Assembly (NCBI GenBank): GCA_019916065.1
Contig: CM034239.1
Span: 44,656,663 to 44,720,662, forward strand
DNA length: 64,000 nucleotides
Source: Vitellaria paradoxa
Lineage: Eukaryota; Streptophyta; Magnoliopsida; Ericales; Sapotaceae
Direction: 5' to 3'
Positions 1-11,440 of the stretch are shown one piece after another. Numbering within the stretch: the first letter of the stretch is position 1; each line of letters opens with the position of its first letter. The position numbers and the translations under genes are program-made. The notes below the pieces were generated by a model. That model ran no database searches. It was not told the origin of the DNA and saw only the letters and a program-made list of their open reading frames with translations.

Positions 1-109
1 CACCAAGATTCATTGATTCAGGGTGAATTTCAGCATCAAGAATCTAAGATTAGTAGTTCTTGCCCGTAATATCGAGAGCGACAAATTCCAGTTTAGTGAG
101 GTTGGACAT
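1..109 (-). pseudogene. Ty1/Copia gag N-terminus (decayed, cut by window edge)
   Basis: Reading leftwards from an ATG at 107-109 gives a short peptide starting MSNLTKLEFVALDITGKNY, which matches the gag start of a common plant Copia retrotransposon type. Codons 20 and 22 are stops (TAA, TAG), so this copy cannot make gag. The rest of the element lies beyond the left window edge. The minus-strand order LTR (498-782), primer-binding region, leader, gag fits a reverse-oriented Copia element. Assignment rests on recognition of the gag start and the layout; no pol domain is visible. Confidence 0.7.
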
Positions 110-497
110 TTTCACAATCACTATTAAAACAAATAATATATTTTAGAATAAGAATAATCCCAAGAAATATAAAATTACATGGTAATATATTAAATATAAT
201 ATGATCTTCAAGATCAATTGATTTAAATATATGTAATATATATATATAACAATGATCTTCCAGATCAATAAATATGAATATGAATATGATCTTCAAGACC
301 ATAAATAAATAGGTTCACAATCTTCAAGATCAATTCAAAAAAATAAAAAAATAAAAATAAACGTGATCTTCATGATCAAATAATAAAATGATCTTTAAGA
401 CCAATACAAAGTTATTGTGATCTTGTAGAAAAAGAAAAATTTTCTATGGTAGAACTTATTCCTCTTCTCAGTTGGTTGGAGTTTCGTGCTGATAACA
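110..497 (-). mobile_element. Copia untranslated leader with repeated palindromes
   Basis: Non-coding leader between gag and LTR of the minus-strand Copia element. It has six to seven imperfect copies of the 13-base palindrome GATCTTCAAGATC (near 203, 253, 288, 319, 365, 390 and a partial at 419) separated by AT-rich spacers. Next to the LTR, the minus strand reads TGTTATCAGCACGAAACTC, a likely primer-binding site because it abuts the LTR end directly. No open frame of note. Confidence 0.6.
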
Positions 498-782
498 TGT
501 TATAAAATTACCCAAAAATATAATTCGAAAAATCTCTAAAAAACTTATAGAGAATTGAAATACTCAAATCATCTTTTTATTCATCATCCTCCACCTAATC
601 CATCTCACAAATCTTCTTTATATAAACATACAACTATAATGGTGAGAATTCAAGAAAATGGAGTTACACGTAACGAAAAGTTGAGAGTTACGGTGGAGTT
701 ATGGTCAGCCATTAATCCATTAATGGATTTATAACAGTTAATTTTTAATTTTTTTATTAATTTAATATTTTGATCTTTCACA
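498..782 (-). mobile_element. 5' LTR of the Copia element
   Basis: On the minus strand the segment begins TGTGAAAGATC and ends TTTTATAACA, so it has TG...CA termini. A TATATAAAGAAG motif inside fits a retroviral-type TATA box, and the presumed primer-binding site follows directly. The partner LTR is outside the window, so the outer boundary at 782 rests only on the terminal dinucleotide and no target duplication can be checked. Confidence 0.55.
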
Positions 783-1049
783 ATCTAAATAAGTTTTAAA
801 ATATGAGAAGGTAAATTTAATCATTAAAAAAAATTAAGTACTTAAAGCTAAAAAGCTACTCTAAATGTATTTGAAGTAATAAAAAATGAAATAAAATAAA
901 ATAAGTTATAAATTCGTAATTCGTATAATAAAATAAATAGTGAATAAATTTTAAAATTTTTTAATATTTTTAACGCTCGTTTAGAGTTTTTTTCATTCTA
1001 AACGCGACCTTTATCGCCGGCGCAAAATCAAGGAAACAAACAACTTCGG

Positions 1050-1125
1050 TCGGACGCGTGCAAGAAACAACCACCCATGAGCGGACACGTGCAAGAAACA
1101 ACTACCCATGGTCTGACACGTGCCA
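1050..1125. promoter_or_regulatory. Three tandem ACGT-type boxes upstream of the DnaJ-Fer gene
   Basis: About 300-370 bases before the DnaJ-Fer ATG lie three near-copies of a ~33-base unit (acgcgtgcaagaaacaa..., acacgtgcaagaaacaa..., acacgtgccaaca). Two contain a perfect G-box CACGTG (1086-1091 and 1117-1122); the first has CGCGTG. G-boxes are bound by bZIP and bHLH factors in light and ABA responses. Position and repetition suggest a promoter module; regulation itself is inference. Confidence 0.5.
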
Positions 1126-1422
1126 ACATCAGCCGACCACACCCGCGTCATTTGCGGGCCACAACTATAAAAAAAATTAAAATAAAATAAAAATAAATTC
1201 AGATTCATTCGATATTCATCCAGATTATTGGAGAACGCATGGACTTGGGATTGCCATCTCAGCGTCACACCAAAAACTTCCTTCCTCAAAATTTCATATA
1301 TTGCCGTTAAAACCCCCAAAAGATCAGTGTTCTTCCTATTTGGTCCATTCCTTGCTTCTGTTCTCGGACGCACATAACAAACACACACACAGCTAGTGAA
1401 TTTTCTTTCCTTGCTTGCACAA

Positions 1423-4400
1423 ATGGCTCAATTGCTGACACCAGTGTGCACAGACGCTCTCAAATTCCAAAACCCGTTGCAGGGTTTCTGTTCAAGAAGT
1501 AGTAGATGGCGCATGTTAGCCAACGGCAGCGTCAGTTGGAGCACGATCGGTCACGGAAGAAGGCGAAAAGGCTTCGGCAGAGTTAAGGTTGCGACTGGAG
1601 GCTCGGCGCTGACGGAGGATGTTGCCGATGATTACTATGCAGTGTTGGGTCTGGTAATGTGCTGATTATATATATATATATATATATCTGTGTGCGTGGG
1701 CTATCTGATGCAACAAATCAGAGGTGAAGTTTTGACAATTCCCAGTTGTGCCAGTGGAAGCCTGTTTCATTTATGTTACTTCGTTGCATAACTTCATTTT
1801 TAGTATCAAATTCCCTTTCCTATGCAGATAATATTTGTCCCCATATTCTACCTCATTTTTTTTTTTGAAGTGGTTGCATTTTTATTGAAGTTTATAGTTT
1901 CTTTCTTTGTTTGGAAAATTGTACTAGTGTCCGGATGCCACACCAGAGCAGATTAAGAAAGCGTATTATAATTGCATGAAAGCTTGTCATCCAGACTTGA
2001 GTGGTAATGATCCAGGGACCACAAATTTCTGTATGTTCATCAATGAGGTTTATGCGGTGAGTCGCCACATGGAAATGGAATGCTTGCAAATCTGAGTTTT
2101 CCAATTTTACATTCTTTTTCGTGCTGCTTCTGTAAATGGACTATTGCAGTGTAGGTTCTCAGTGACCCCGTGCAGCGAATGGTTTATGATGAGATTCATG
2201 GCTATGCTTTGACTGCAATCAATCCTTTCTTGGATGATTCCTGCCCAAAGGATCATACATTTGTTGATGAGTTTAGCTGCATAGGTACGTTCAGAGTTAG
2301 CAATCTACAGTTTAGATGTAAAATGTTTGTTTTATCGAGGAAATCAATTGAAATCTGACATTAGTATCCTTGATATTGGAACAATGGGAAAAATGATATC
2401 TTTTGCGGTGATAAATCATGTTGTCATCGTAACGGAGGAGGTGGCTGATAATTCACAAACCTCAAGAAGTAGGGTATCACTGTCTTGTTTGTTAAATGCT
2501 GTTTTTAGATCTTGTTCTAATTTTGTTGGAGTGTAAAACTGGTCTGGAGGGATTCTACTTGCTTTTGATAAATCGAGACAAAAGGCAGTCATAGTGGTGT
2601 CCTCACAGCATCCTTTCAGTTATCATACCTTCGGTGTTACAACATAATAATATATTGTTCACAGGCTGCAAAAACTGTGCCAGTGTAGCCCCAGATGTAT
2701 TTGGCATTGAGGAAGAATTTGGAAGAGCCCGAGTATATAGTCAGTGCGGGAGACCTGAATTAGTTCAACAGGCAATTGATAGTTGGTAAGTTCCTGGTCC
2801 ATGCTTACAGCTGTGGCATGTTATTACTGCTTTGCTCAGCATATTGTTTACAAAGAGAAAAAGTTGCAGGCACTCACTTCCATCATCAAGCATTAATATT
2901 ATATCTTTTGGTGAAAATAAAACTTATCACACTTTTTGTAGCCTTGAAGTTTTAGACTTGAGAGTCCAAGCTATGTTATTTTATCAAGATGTCATTTTTA
3001 TTAAATGATCACTGAGAACCACACCCACCCACTGGGGGCGAAATTGATGTTGCTATCTCACCATAGTGTCTGCATTTTGCGAATTATTTTTCTTTTGCAT
3101 ATTATGGGCTTAAATGATTGTCCTGTCGGTTTTGAACCTTTGTCATTTAAACACTCTTAAAACAAATAGACTAAAGAATCTTGGAGAGTTGGTGGTTAAA
3201 TATCTCCACCCCCCCCCCTCTTCTGTTTTACATGATTTCTCTTTGTTGGGTAATTGTTTTGTAGACTTCACATTAATTTGTAGGAATGATCAGCTTCTTT
3301 GCATATATAGTATACATGTTAGTGATTTGAGGAGAGAAAGATCACACTGAAATTGATCATTGCCATACTCTGTCATGGCGAAGTTGATCATTGCCATTTT
3401 ATCTGTCTCTTTTAAGACATCTTGATGGATAATGTAGCTTTTCATCAATTTCACTATATTCAACTCCAACTCAACTTTTTAGTCTTAAGTTGAATTGGTG
3501 CCGGATGGACCCACCCGAATTTTTTTTGGCAAGACCCAATGTACTTAGCTCCTGAATGATAAATCGCCCTATTCCTTACTGTTCCAACTGAAAAAGTTCT
3601 AGTTATATGGTTTTATGAGGAGTTTTTGGTTTTTTTTTTCTGTAATTAGGATGAACCTCTGAGAAGATTTTAAGTAGTTATCTTTGTGCTACCAAGTATC
3701 AGCTGATTTTTAGATTCTAGGTGAGACATCATCCTAAGAACTAGTGATCATAAAATTTGTTGCATGTTAAAAAGTTGGAGTTGGTTATTTAGATAGCTAA
3801 GATAATTGATTCTTCTTCATTTCAGCCCAGTTGATTGCATCCATTGGACTTCTGCTGCCCAACTATCATTGCTTGAAGACGAAATGCGGAGGGTAGAAAG
3901 AGTAAATGTAAGGATCACAGTTAAAGTTTCACTGCTTTTAAGTTCATTTGCAATCATTTGTCTGATATCATTAGGTTGAATCTCTTTGTTGCTTACAGAT
4001 TTCATTACTTTTGGCTTGTAGTTATCTATTTTTTAGTTTATCTTTATCACAGATCCAAAGCAGGGATTTAATTGAATCAGGGGTTCAATATCTGGACTGG
4101 GTTTAGTCCCAGAAACTGGCCGTGAAACGTGAATATATGACATGGACATCCATGTTAAGAGTGAGCTGTGTGATGTTATTTGGGTCTCACTGGGTTCTTG
4201 ACATAGAGTGAAGAACTTCTATTATAATTTGCACCTTTCTAGGTTAGAGACTAGTTTTTCCTGCTTGATATTCCACTTTAGAGAGAATGTTATCCGGACA
4301 TTTTAAATAGATCATATATTCTTTCAAACTTCTCTTCTGATGTGTTTAGTCCAAATTTGTGCATTGGCAAATTTCGTGATCAAATAGGATTAGGATTGAG

Positions 4401-7400
4401 ATTCCTATACCAAATAGTGTTTTATGTATGGAGTTGTAATTGTTTTAGAATATCTAAAGTTAATGGGGCACGTGACTTGGTTATCATCTAATACAATTTA
4501 ATTGTTTAAGTTGGAAAAAAAAAAAAAGACAAGGAATGATGTGGAAGCTAAGAAGTATAGACACCTCTAGGAAGGTAACGTGTTGGTGCCATCTCGGTGT
4601 TGGACATCAACCCTAATTGTCTCTCCCAACACATATCGGATAATTGTCTATACATGTTATATTATTTTTTAATTGTTTTACAGCTGGGCGCTCTTGAGAT
4701 ATATGTGCCCATCAGTCAAACACAATGAATCAAATTGTAATTTTGAAAAAAAAAAAATGGAATTAAATAATACAATAAAAGTAAAATTAATTCATATTTC
4801 TTAATTAATTATCTCTTAAAATTTTTCATTTTAGAAATTTTAATACTTAGAAGTTAGAACTTCTGATTTATTTGTAAATAAAAATTTCTATAATAGCTAT
4901 AAATAAAAGATAATTTTATTTTAAACAAAAAAGTGAATAAATAGTTTTTTTTATGTATATATTAAAAATAATATTTATTCTTTAACATATCTCTGACGTG
5001 TCATGTCCTGATACTTATTAAAATTAACATATTTGCATGTCCGTGTTGTGTTGTATTCGTACTGTGTGTCCGTGTTGTGTTGTATTCGTACTGTGTGTCC
5101 GTATCCGTGTTTCTTAGTACGGAAATGGAAGCGTTGGAAACGTAGCTATTCTCAAATAGAAGTCTAGTTGATACAAGACTCTTAGGCTTTGTCAAAGTGG
5201 TATTTTTGTCTTAGAATGAAAACTGTGTAGCTGTCTTGGATTTCATAAATCAACACTTGGCATGCAAAGTCATGTGTTATCACGTGGGACCCTCCAACAT
5301 GCTACAATTGAGTTTGAAGAAAACAAAGGCAAAAAGTCTTACAATAACAGTACATAGTGGTCTGCAGGTTGTGATGCAAAAAGCAAGAAAAAAATGTCCT
5401 TCGCTGGCTGTTTTTTTGGTCTGTAGCTCGCTGGCACCGCTAGCAAATATTGCAAGCTTCTTACTGCTTCTGCAATTCGCTGGATCTTGGTGGATATCTC
5501 ACCGCAGTGAGCAAACTGTTGGTGAAGGTGTTCGTGATCATTGCGTGCGTTGTGAAGACTGGGGTGACTTTATTGTGTGTTGATAAAGTGTCTTCTACTT
5601 GGTTGGTGTATCACAGACTCAAGCAAAGGGTTCATAGCAATAGGGTCAAAGTCTCGATTGGACTATTATGGGTGAAACTTTATAACTGGTTGTTTATATA
5701 GTGGAAGATTGGTTGTTCCCCCGTGATATTTTCCCGCATGGGTTTTCTTGTAAAAATCTTACGTCTCCTCTCTTTACTTTTGGCATATGTGATTGTTTGA
5801 ATTGATTGTTTTAGATGGATAACTAGCATATTAGAAAATTTCATTCTATATTTTTGATACTCCATATCAACATAAAATAAAAGTGAGTACCGTACACAAT
5901 AGCTTCGTTTCATTTGTTCAGTTCATTCAAAGAAAAAACTAAAATATATAAGATTGACAGTTTTCATTGATGACGATCAGGTGGCACTGATGCTTTCAGG
6001 AATGGGAGCTGGTTCAGTGGATGTTTTTAGAATGGTAAGCGTTCAATTCTTTATTGTTGATGGTATTTTCCCAAATGATGAACTGAATGGTGGCCCACCC
6101 ACATTCCTTCTACGATGACACGGTTCAAACTCCTTAAGAAAGTTGAAATTCTGTCCAATGTATTAATGCCACTAGACTTTACTATTAGACCCCAATTGTA
6201 TCTTGAATACCATCACACCCCCACCATATGGTATCTATTTAGTTTCTGGGCATACAACCACATCTAATCATCTTATTCATGCATTGCATATAATTGAGTA
6301 TAAATCATGAATTAGTATAAGAGCATAACTCAGTTCAATCCATCTCATGGATTAAACGCAACATTCTATTGTAGGTTATACCATTCAAAGTCATTAATCT
6401 CTGTGTGTATCTAGTCTAAAAACATTATACATATATAGGCATAGTAGTGAAGGTATAGAATTGTAAACCAAAGGCGTACCTGGCCCTTCCCAAGGAGCAC
6501 CACACAGCATTATTTATTCATGTGATCAGTACATGGTTCATTTTAGCGGTTTGATCATACCTTTTGCCCTGAACATCTTGTGAGATGAAGTAGTGCTCAA
6601 TTTCTGAGTCAGAATATAATGTTGTTATCTTGTCTTGATGAAAATGAATCATCATCACGTACTGAAACAGAGTTGATATCTGTTTTAAAGAGCTTAAAAA
6701 TTTGTTGCTGCTGTAGTGTCCTTTGTTTCATGCAAAGTCATTAATTTCTTTGTGTACCCAGTCTCACAACATTTTGCGTATATACAGGCATAGTAGTGAA
6801 GGTATAGGATTGTAAACCAAAGGTGTACCCAGCCCTTCCTAAGGAGCACTACAGAGTATTAGTTTAGTGGTTTGATCATGCCTTTGCCCCCGAACATCTT
6901 GTGAAATGTGGGTGGTGTTTGGGTGGCCCACTTTTACAAAACGTTGGTGTAAAAGTGACATGTGACAAAATTTAATTAGAGGAAGTTGGAAAAAGTTGGT
7001 AAAAAATTGGAGTTTTTTTGGCCTCCCAAATTCCCCTGTAGTAGTGCTCAATTTCTAAGTCAGAATATAATCCTGTTTTCTTGTCTTAGTGAAAATGAAT
7101 TATCATTATGTAGTAAAACAAAATCGTGTCTGTTTTAAAGAGCTTAAAAATTTGTTGCTGCTCTAGTGTCCTTTGTTTCATGCACAACTACCTCTCATAT
7201 TATGAAAACCTTTTTTGAAATTGTGATAGGATACCAAGGAATTTTAATTATTTCACTGTTGACGGCCTTCTGTTATTCAAAAAACTGCCAAATTACATGC
7301 ACAAAATTCCTTTCATATGTCTATTTCTAAACTAGTTGTTCAGTTATGGTTACATGGTTATGTTACGAGTTACTAAGCACTTAGGTGCATTTCAAAGAGC

Positions 7401-8921
7401 CTGTGGTACATGGAATGGATAATTTGATGTTTGCTATTGCAGCTTTTTAGTCAATAAAATATGTGCTGGTGATGCTGTATTTGATAAGATTTGTGTTAGC
7501 AAAATCATAAAAAAAATGGAAATTTATTCTAGCAGGAGATGTTTTTGCTTCCATGCAGATATCTGACTTTTTATGTTGAAGCTTGTTGTGAATTTAATTA
7601 AATCATACTAAATGGTGACTAAGCAAACTCCCAATAATAGTCCAAATAATAGACAGTTGGGTTGTTTATTTCAATTTCCTATTTTTTTAATTTTTGTTAT
7701 TTAAGGTGGTAGGTTTTATTGATAGTTGGGAAATTTGGACAAAATCTTAATTACAAAAATAAGTCCCCTAAAATTTGTTTTCCTTGTTGACTTTTTAATT
7801 ATTGTGAGCTTATTTAATTTAAAGAGAAAATGTAGCAACCATTTTCCACATAAGCACTAGGTTTGGAGAAAAAAAAAAGTAGTTTGGGAATAGTTTCCCA
7901 TGTAAACATAGAGGTGGCAAAAAAAGTAGTAGTTTGGGAATTATTTTTAAAAATGACATTACTTTGGCCAAAAACTCTATTAAATAAAAGATGTTTGAAT
8001 TGCTTGCTTACTTTATTCTTACCAGTAGTGCTGTATTTGTTTTACGATTTTCATCGAATTACTCCAAATATGGCAGGCAAGCACTCGATGGGAAAAAAGA
8101 CAGGCAAAAATGTTGGTAAGAACTTGAACTTTTATATCATCGTTAATCTTCTTCTCTTTTATTCATTTTTATTCATTCCTGTTTCATTTTTTGTATGCTA
8201 CTCTGCATTGTGGTTTCAACTATAATTTGGTGCTCAATATTTTTCATTGTTATCCATCTTTTCACTTTTATAGAAACTTTTTACTTGTACTTATTTGTTC
8301 ATTAGCAGTGCCTTTTTTAAGCTAATTGCTTAGAACTTAACCAAGAGGATAAACCAAAGTTCTGAAATTTTATTAGTAATCAACTTAATATTCTCTTGCA
8401 ATTACATGTCTTTATAATAAAGAAAACCTAAACCTAATATACATCAAACAATCCTACTACCTAGTAGGTTTGTTTGTTACATTCATTGATTTTTTGTTTA
8501 CAACCCTAATGTATTTGGTTTGACAAATGGCTTATATCTTGTGTCCAGGGGAAAGCTAAAATGAGAATGACGAAGCAGAAAGATTCTGATAATACTGAAT
8601 CATATTGGAGCTACTTCTGGGGCAAGCCCAAAAATAGTCAAACTACAACAGAAAAGAACATTGGTAGGTTATTAATCCTTATCTAACTTACGTTTAAAAA
8701 GGCATCATGGAAGCATTCCACTTTTAATTATTCTTGTATAAATATATTGTCAAATTGAATTGTTTCCAAGAATCCTTAGCTCGATTAGGTGTTACATTGT
8801 AGGCATGTGGGGTTTAACAAGCAGCTAAATGTGGTAATAGAATATGGAAAGTTGGATTGACCTTCCCACTTAGACTTATTTTTCTGGGTGTTGTAAAAAG
8901 AAGTTTCGATTAGTCAGCTCT

Positions 8922-8983
<62 letters not shown>

Positions 8984-9843
8984 ATTATGGCGGCATGACT
9001 GACATGTCCAAAATAATGTTCTATAATCTATAAACTTTAGGAAGTTAGTCCATTTATGATGATTGATGATGTATGGTTGAGCTTGATGAAAGCTCCTGAT
9101 GAAAACTTCTCAATCAGATATGGCAGTTTAGGGCTTAATAGTTAGGGTGTCTTTGTAACTTGGATTTGTAAATACATTCAATTTATCCTCTGACATTGAT
9201 CAGTACTGAGATCAGGGTGTTGATTGTTAGCTGGACGTCTATAAATACATTCAATTCATCCTCTGTAAGCCATTCAAGATTTTGCATTCTTCTCTGAAGA
9301 TACCTCTCTTCTTCTTCAACTTTGGTCCATAACAAAGAGGATGATGGTAGTGACCCTATAATGTAGTGAAGGCTCCTTTTAGGATTCCCAATAGGAGAAG
9401 ACAATTGATTCTCATCATCAAATCAACTCAACAAAGTCATAGTCCCAAATTCATTCGCTATATAAATTCTTCCTATTTCCTTCATTCATTTCTGTAATAG
9501 GTTACGTTTCCAGTGGAGTTACATGAAATTAAGTTTGTCCTCACAGATTTTCATGTCCAAAGGTATTGTTACACTGGTCCCTCCCTTCCACCCCTTTCAC
9601 TCAGCACAATTTAAAATAAAATAAAATAAAATAAAAAATTTTGACCGGTTTCTGCATAATAATAATTATGTAGGAAGCAGAAATTTAACTAAAAAACAAT
9701 GCATGATTGTTGCAGAGGAGGAAGTGAAAGAGAGAGCAAGGAGAGCAGCAGCAGCAGCTCGAAGATGGAGAGAGTACTCGAGAAGGGGTGTTGACACACC
9801 TCCCACTTTTAAACTTCCGGAATCTGTACCAGAGGAAGAATGA
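1423..9843 (+). CDS. Plastid J-domain protein with bacterial-type ferredoxin domain (DnaJ-Fer), 9 exons, 342 aa
   Basis: Exons 1423-1653, 1928-2056, 2155-2284, 2665-2785, 3826-3907, 5981-6034, 8077-8115, 8549-8663, 9716-9843; all GT-AG and in phase (1029 bases). Residues ~1-65 are rich in Ser, Arg and Lys and look like a chloroplast transit peptide. A J-domain follows (DYYAVLGL near 70, HPD at 98-100), which stimulates Hsp70 ATPase. A single 4Fe-4S ferredoxin-like module comes next: C162, C165, C168 and C204, the last followed by Pro. The C-terminus is charged, with an Ala/Arg run. There is no G/F region or DnaJ zinc finger, so it is a type III J-protein. The chloroplast DnaJ-Fer family is known; Arabidopsis At2g42750 is about the same length. 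The start is ATG 1423, not the GTG in frame at 1396. Introns total >7 kb and carry local duplications and a MITE. Cluster function in redox sensing is inference. Confidence 0.9.
5041..5098. repeat. 29-bp tandem repeat, two copies
   Basis: Two exact head-to-tail copies of a 29-base GT-rich unit beginning ccgtgttgtg and ending ctgtgtgt, in intron 5 of the DnaJ-Fer gene. No coding or known regulatory meaning is seen. Confidence 0.85.
6386..7182. repeat. Direct duplication (~350 bp) inside DnaJ-Fer intron 6
   Basis: The stretch ~6386-6733 is repeated at ~6733-7182 in the same order with roughly 85-90% identity by eye (shared blocks such as ggcatagtagtgaaggtata and tttgttgctgct). The second copy is longer because a ~125-bp MITE sits in it at ~6912-7036. 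No exon is affected. Confidence 0.85.
6912..7036. mobile_element. Short MITE with imperfect inverted ends
   Basis: The left end reads ggtgtttgggtggcc and the right end, reversed, reads gggaatttgggaggcc. The inside carries the phrase gtgacatgtgacaaaatttaatt, also seen in related forms at ~23957 and ~15650. The first half of the surrounding duplication lacks the insert, so the empty site is preserved next door. Exact borders and target duplication are not resolved. Confidence 0.65.
8923..8981. repeat. Compound (TG)n(AG)n microsatellite
   Basis: About eleven TG units run directly into about eighteen AG units, in intron 8 of the DnaJ-Fer gene. Likely length-variable. Confidence 0.9.
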
Positions 9844-11160
9844 GCAGTAAATTCTGAAACCCTTTGATTTTCCATTGGCTGATATACATAGAAGTCATGT
9901 ATTCGCAATTTCTTTACTGTGAAGACATATATATATATATATATATATATATACGTATAATAAATTTATATGTCATGTAATATACGTTCAATTCATATTC
10001 ATCTCTCATGACTTTGTAAATAGGAATTATTACATGAGAAAAAATATGAATTAAAGAACTGGATTTCTGTTCTGTAGCTTCAGTGAGGGATTTGTATTGT
10101 TAATGTCTAGGTTGTTTCAAAATTTTGATACTAGGGACACTGATACTAGAAGTAAATTGAAAAGGAAAATGTTTGGTTCCTAGTCAACAAGAGTTTGTCC
10201 CAGTATATTGGTGTTGATAATACATGTTAATTTCTTTCGAATTCATAATTGATAACATCGCTGATGATATGACATTAATTAAAATATTAAATAAATAAGT
10301 ATTAAATACGCACTAAGACTCTTGAAATGGGCGGAGAAGAGTGGTGAAAAAACCTATACTCGGTGATGTATATATAACCATTTGTTTAATTTTGAAGGGT
10401 AGTTCAACCAATAAGATTTTAAATTTGTTCTCTAATAGTTATTAGCGATTATACATAACTATTTGTTTAACTTTGAAGGGTAGTTCAACCGATAAGATTT
10501 TAAATTTGTTCTCTAATAGTTATTAGTTCGAGTCTTCTCAGGGTTACTGGAGGATTACTCGGTCGTTGATTTCAAAATCTCCAGAGATTAGTCGAAGTGC
10601 ACGTAAGCTGACCTGAATATCTTGAGTTTCCAAAAAATAAATAAATAAATAAAGGTAATGTATGTATAACGAAGCATTAAATATGCATTAAAAGTTTGAA
10701 CTGTTGAAATAGGCAAAGATGGGGTTAGACCCTGTTTGGATTTTTGAACCTAACCTTGTGCAATTATGGTAAAAATATGCTATAACGATATGAAAAGAAT
10801 AATTAAAAATATTAATTTATATAATTAGGTAACGTGTTTACGTTTTGTAGATGATATTTTTAGTGTTATTATATAATTCTCTTAAATTGAGTTAGGATTA
10901 TACGAATATGATTTCTCTATTTGAAAAACATAATTTACATGTTTTTTTATTATGCTAGGGATGTGTGATTACAAAAGATAGAAAGATTGTGTAAAATTAG
11001 TCGAATTTAAGTTATCTTTTGATCAAATCGATCCCAAGTGGAGTTCGAATAATTTAATATTTTACACTATTTATGTTTATTGAGTATTAATTTACTAAGA
11101 CGACCTCTTATTTAATTCTATAGTATAATTGTATAACGACTTTAGATTTGGGATTTAAGT
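9844..11160. other. Intergenic region after DnaJ-Fer
   Basis: It contains the presumed 3' UTR, a (TA)n run near 9930-9952 and the SINE at 10379-10653. The remainder is AT-rich sequence in which no gene is recognised. Confidence 0.6.
10379..10653 (+). mobile_element. tRNA-derived SINE with duplicated head
   Basis: Flanked by imperfect 17-base target duplications (10362-10378 and 10654-10670, two mismatches). The head looks like a pol III promoter: a box-A-like gtagttcaaccgataag and a box-B-like gttcgagtc near 10528. The 3' end is A-rich with TAAA repeats. The first ~75 bases are present twice (10379-10453 and 10454-10527), so either the head was duplicated or a second SINE inserted into the first. 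Confidence 0.7.
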
Positions 11161-11164
11161 TTGG

Positions 11165-11440
11165 ATTAATCCAGGAACAATTGAAACCAAGCTTGAATTC
11201 TTTTCTTCTTCTGGTAACACAGAACCCAAGTCCATGGACCATGAACCCTTTGTAGCTCTTCAAACTCAAAGCTCAGACAACGCCTCTTAATTACTACAAA
11301 GCCTTTTCTGCTTCTCCTGGGAATGGACTTTGTTTTCTTCATGTGACTCCCAAACTCTTCCTTTGCTTCTGGGTTTGAAGTGTCTTCAAATTCGTCGCCA
11401 CAGGGTACGCTTTGAAGCTTCGGTTTGAGGATGACATCTG
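11165..11440 (-). pseudogene. DUF1685-like pseudogene fragment
   Basis: On the minus strand an open stretch from ~11438 reads DVILKPKLQSVPCGDEFEDT, later LSFEFEELQ, then after a frame change MDLGSVLPEEEKNSSLVSI. These blocks match, in order, the middle of the intact DUF1685 protein at 14461-15261 (PKLETI, LSELEFEELRGFMDLG, EEDKNSSLVSIL). Neither the start nor the conserved C-terminal end is present, and the frame is broken near 11240. It is a relic of a second family copy 3 kb away, from tandem duplication or partial transposition. Confidence 0.75.

Noticed and set aside
1011..1388. Minus-strand open frame of 125 codons upstream of DnaJ-Fer
   Set aside because: It lies over the promoter and leader of the plus-strand gene, has low-complexity Phe/Tyr runs and no recognisable domain.
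5236..5583. Plus-strand open frame of 115 codons in DnaJ-Fer intron 5
   Set aside because: No family match, no splice or start context, and it sits inside a well-supported intron.
7863..8225. Plus-strand open frame of 120 codons
   Set aside because: It spans a real 13-codon exon (8077-8115) in a different reading context; the remainder is intron and reads as random hydrophobic sequence.
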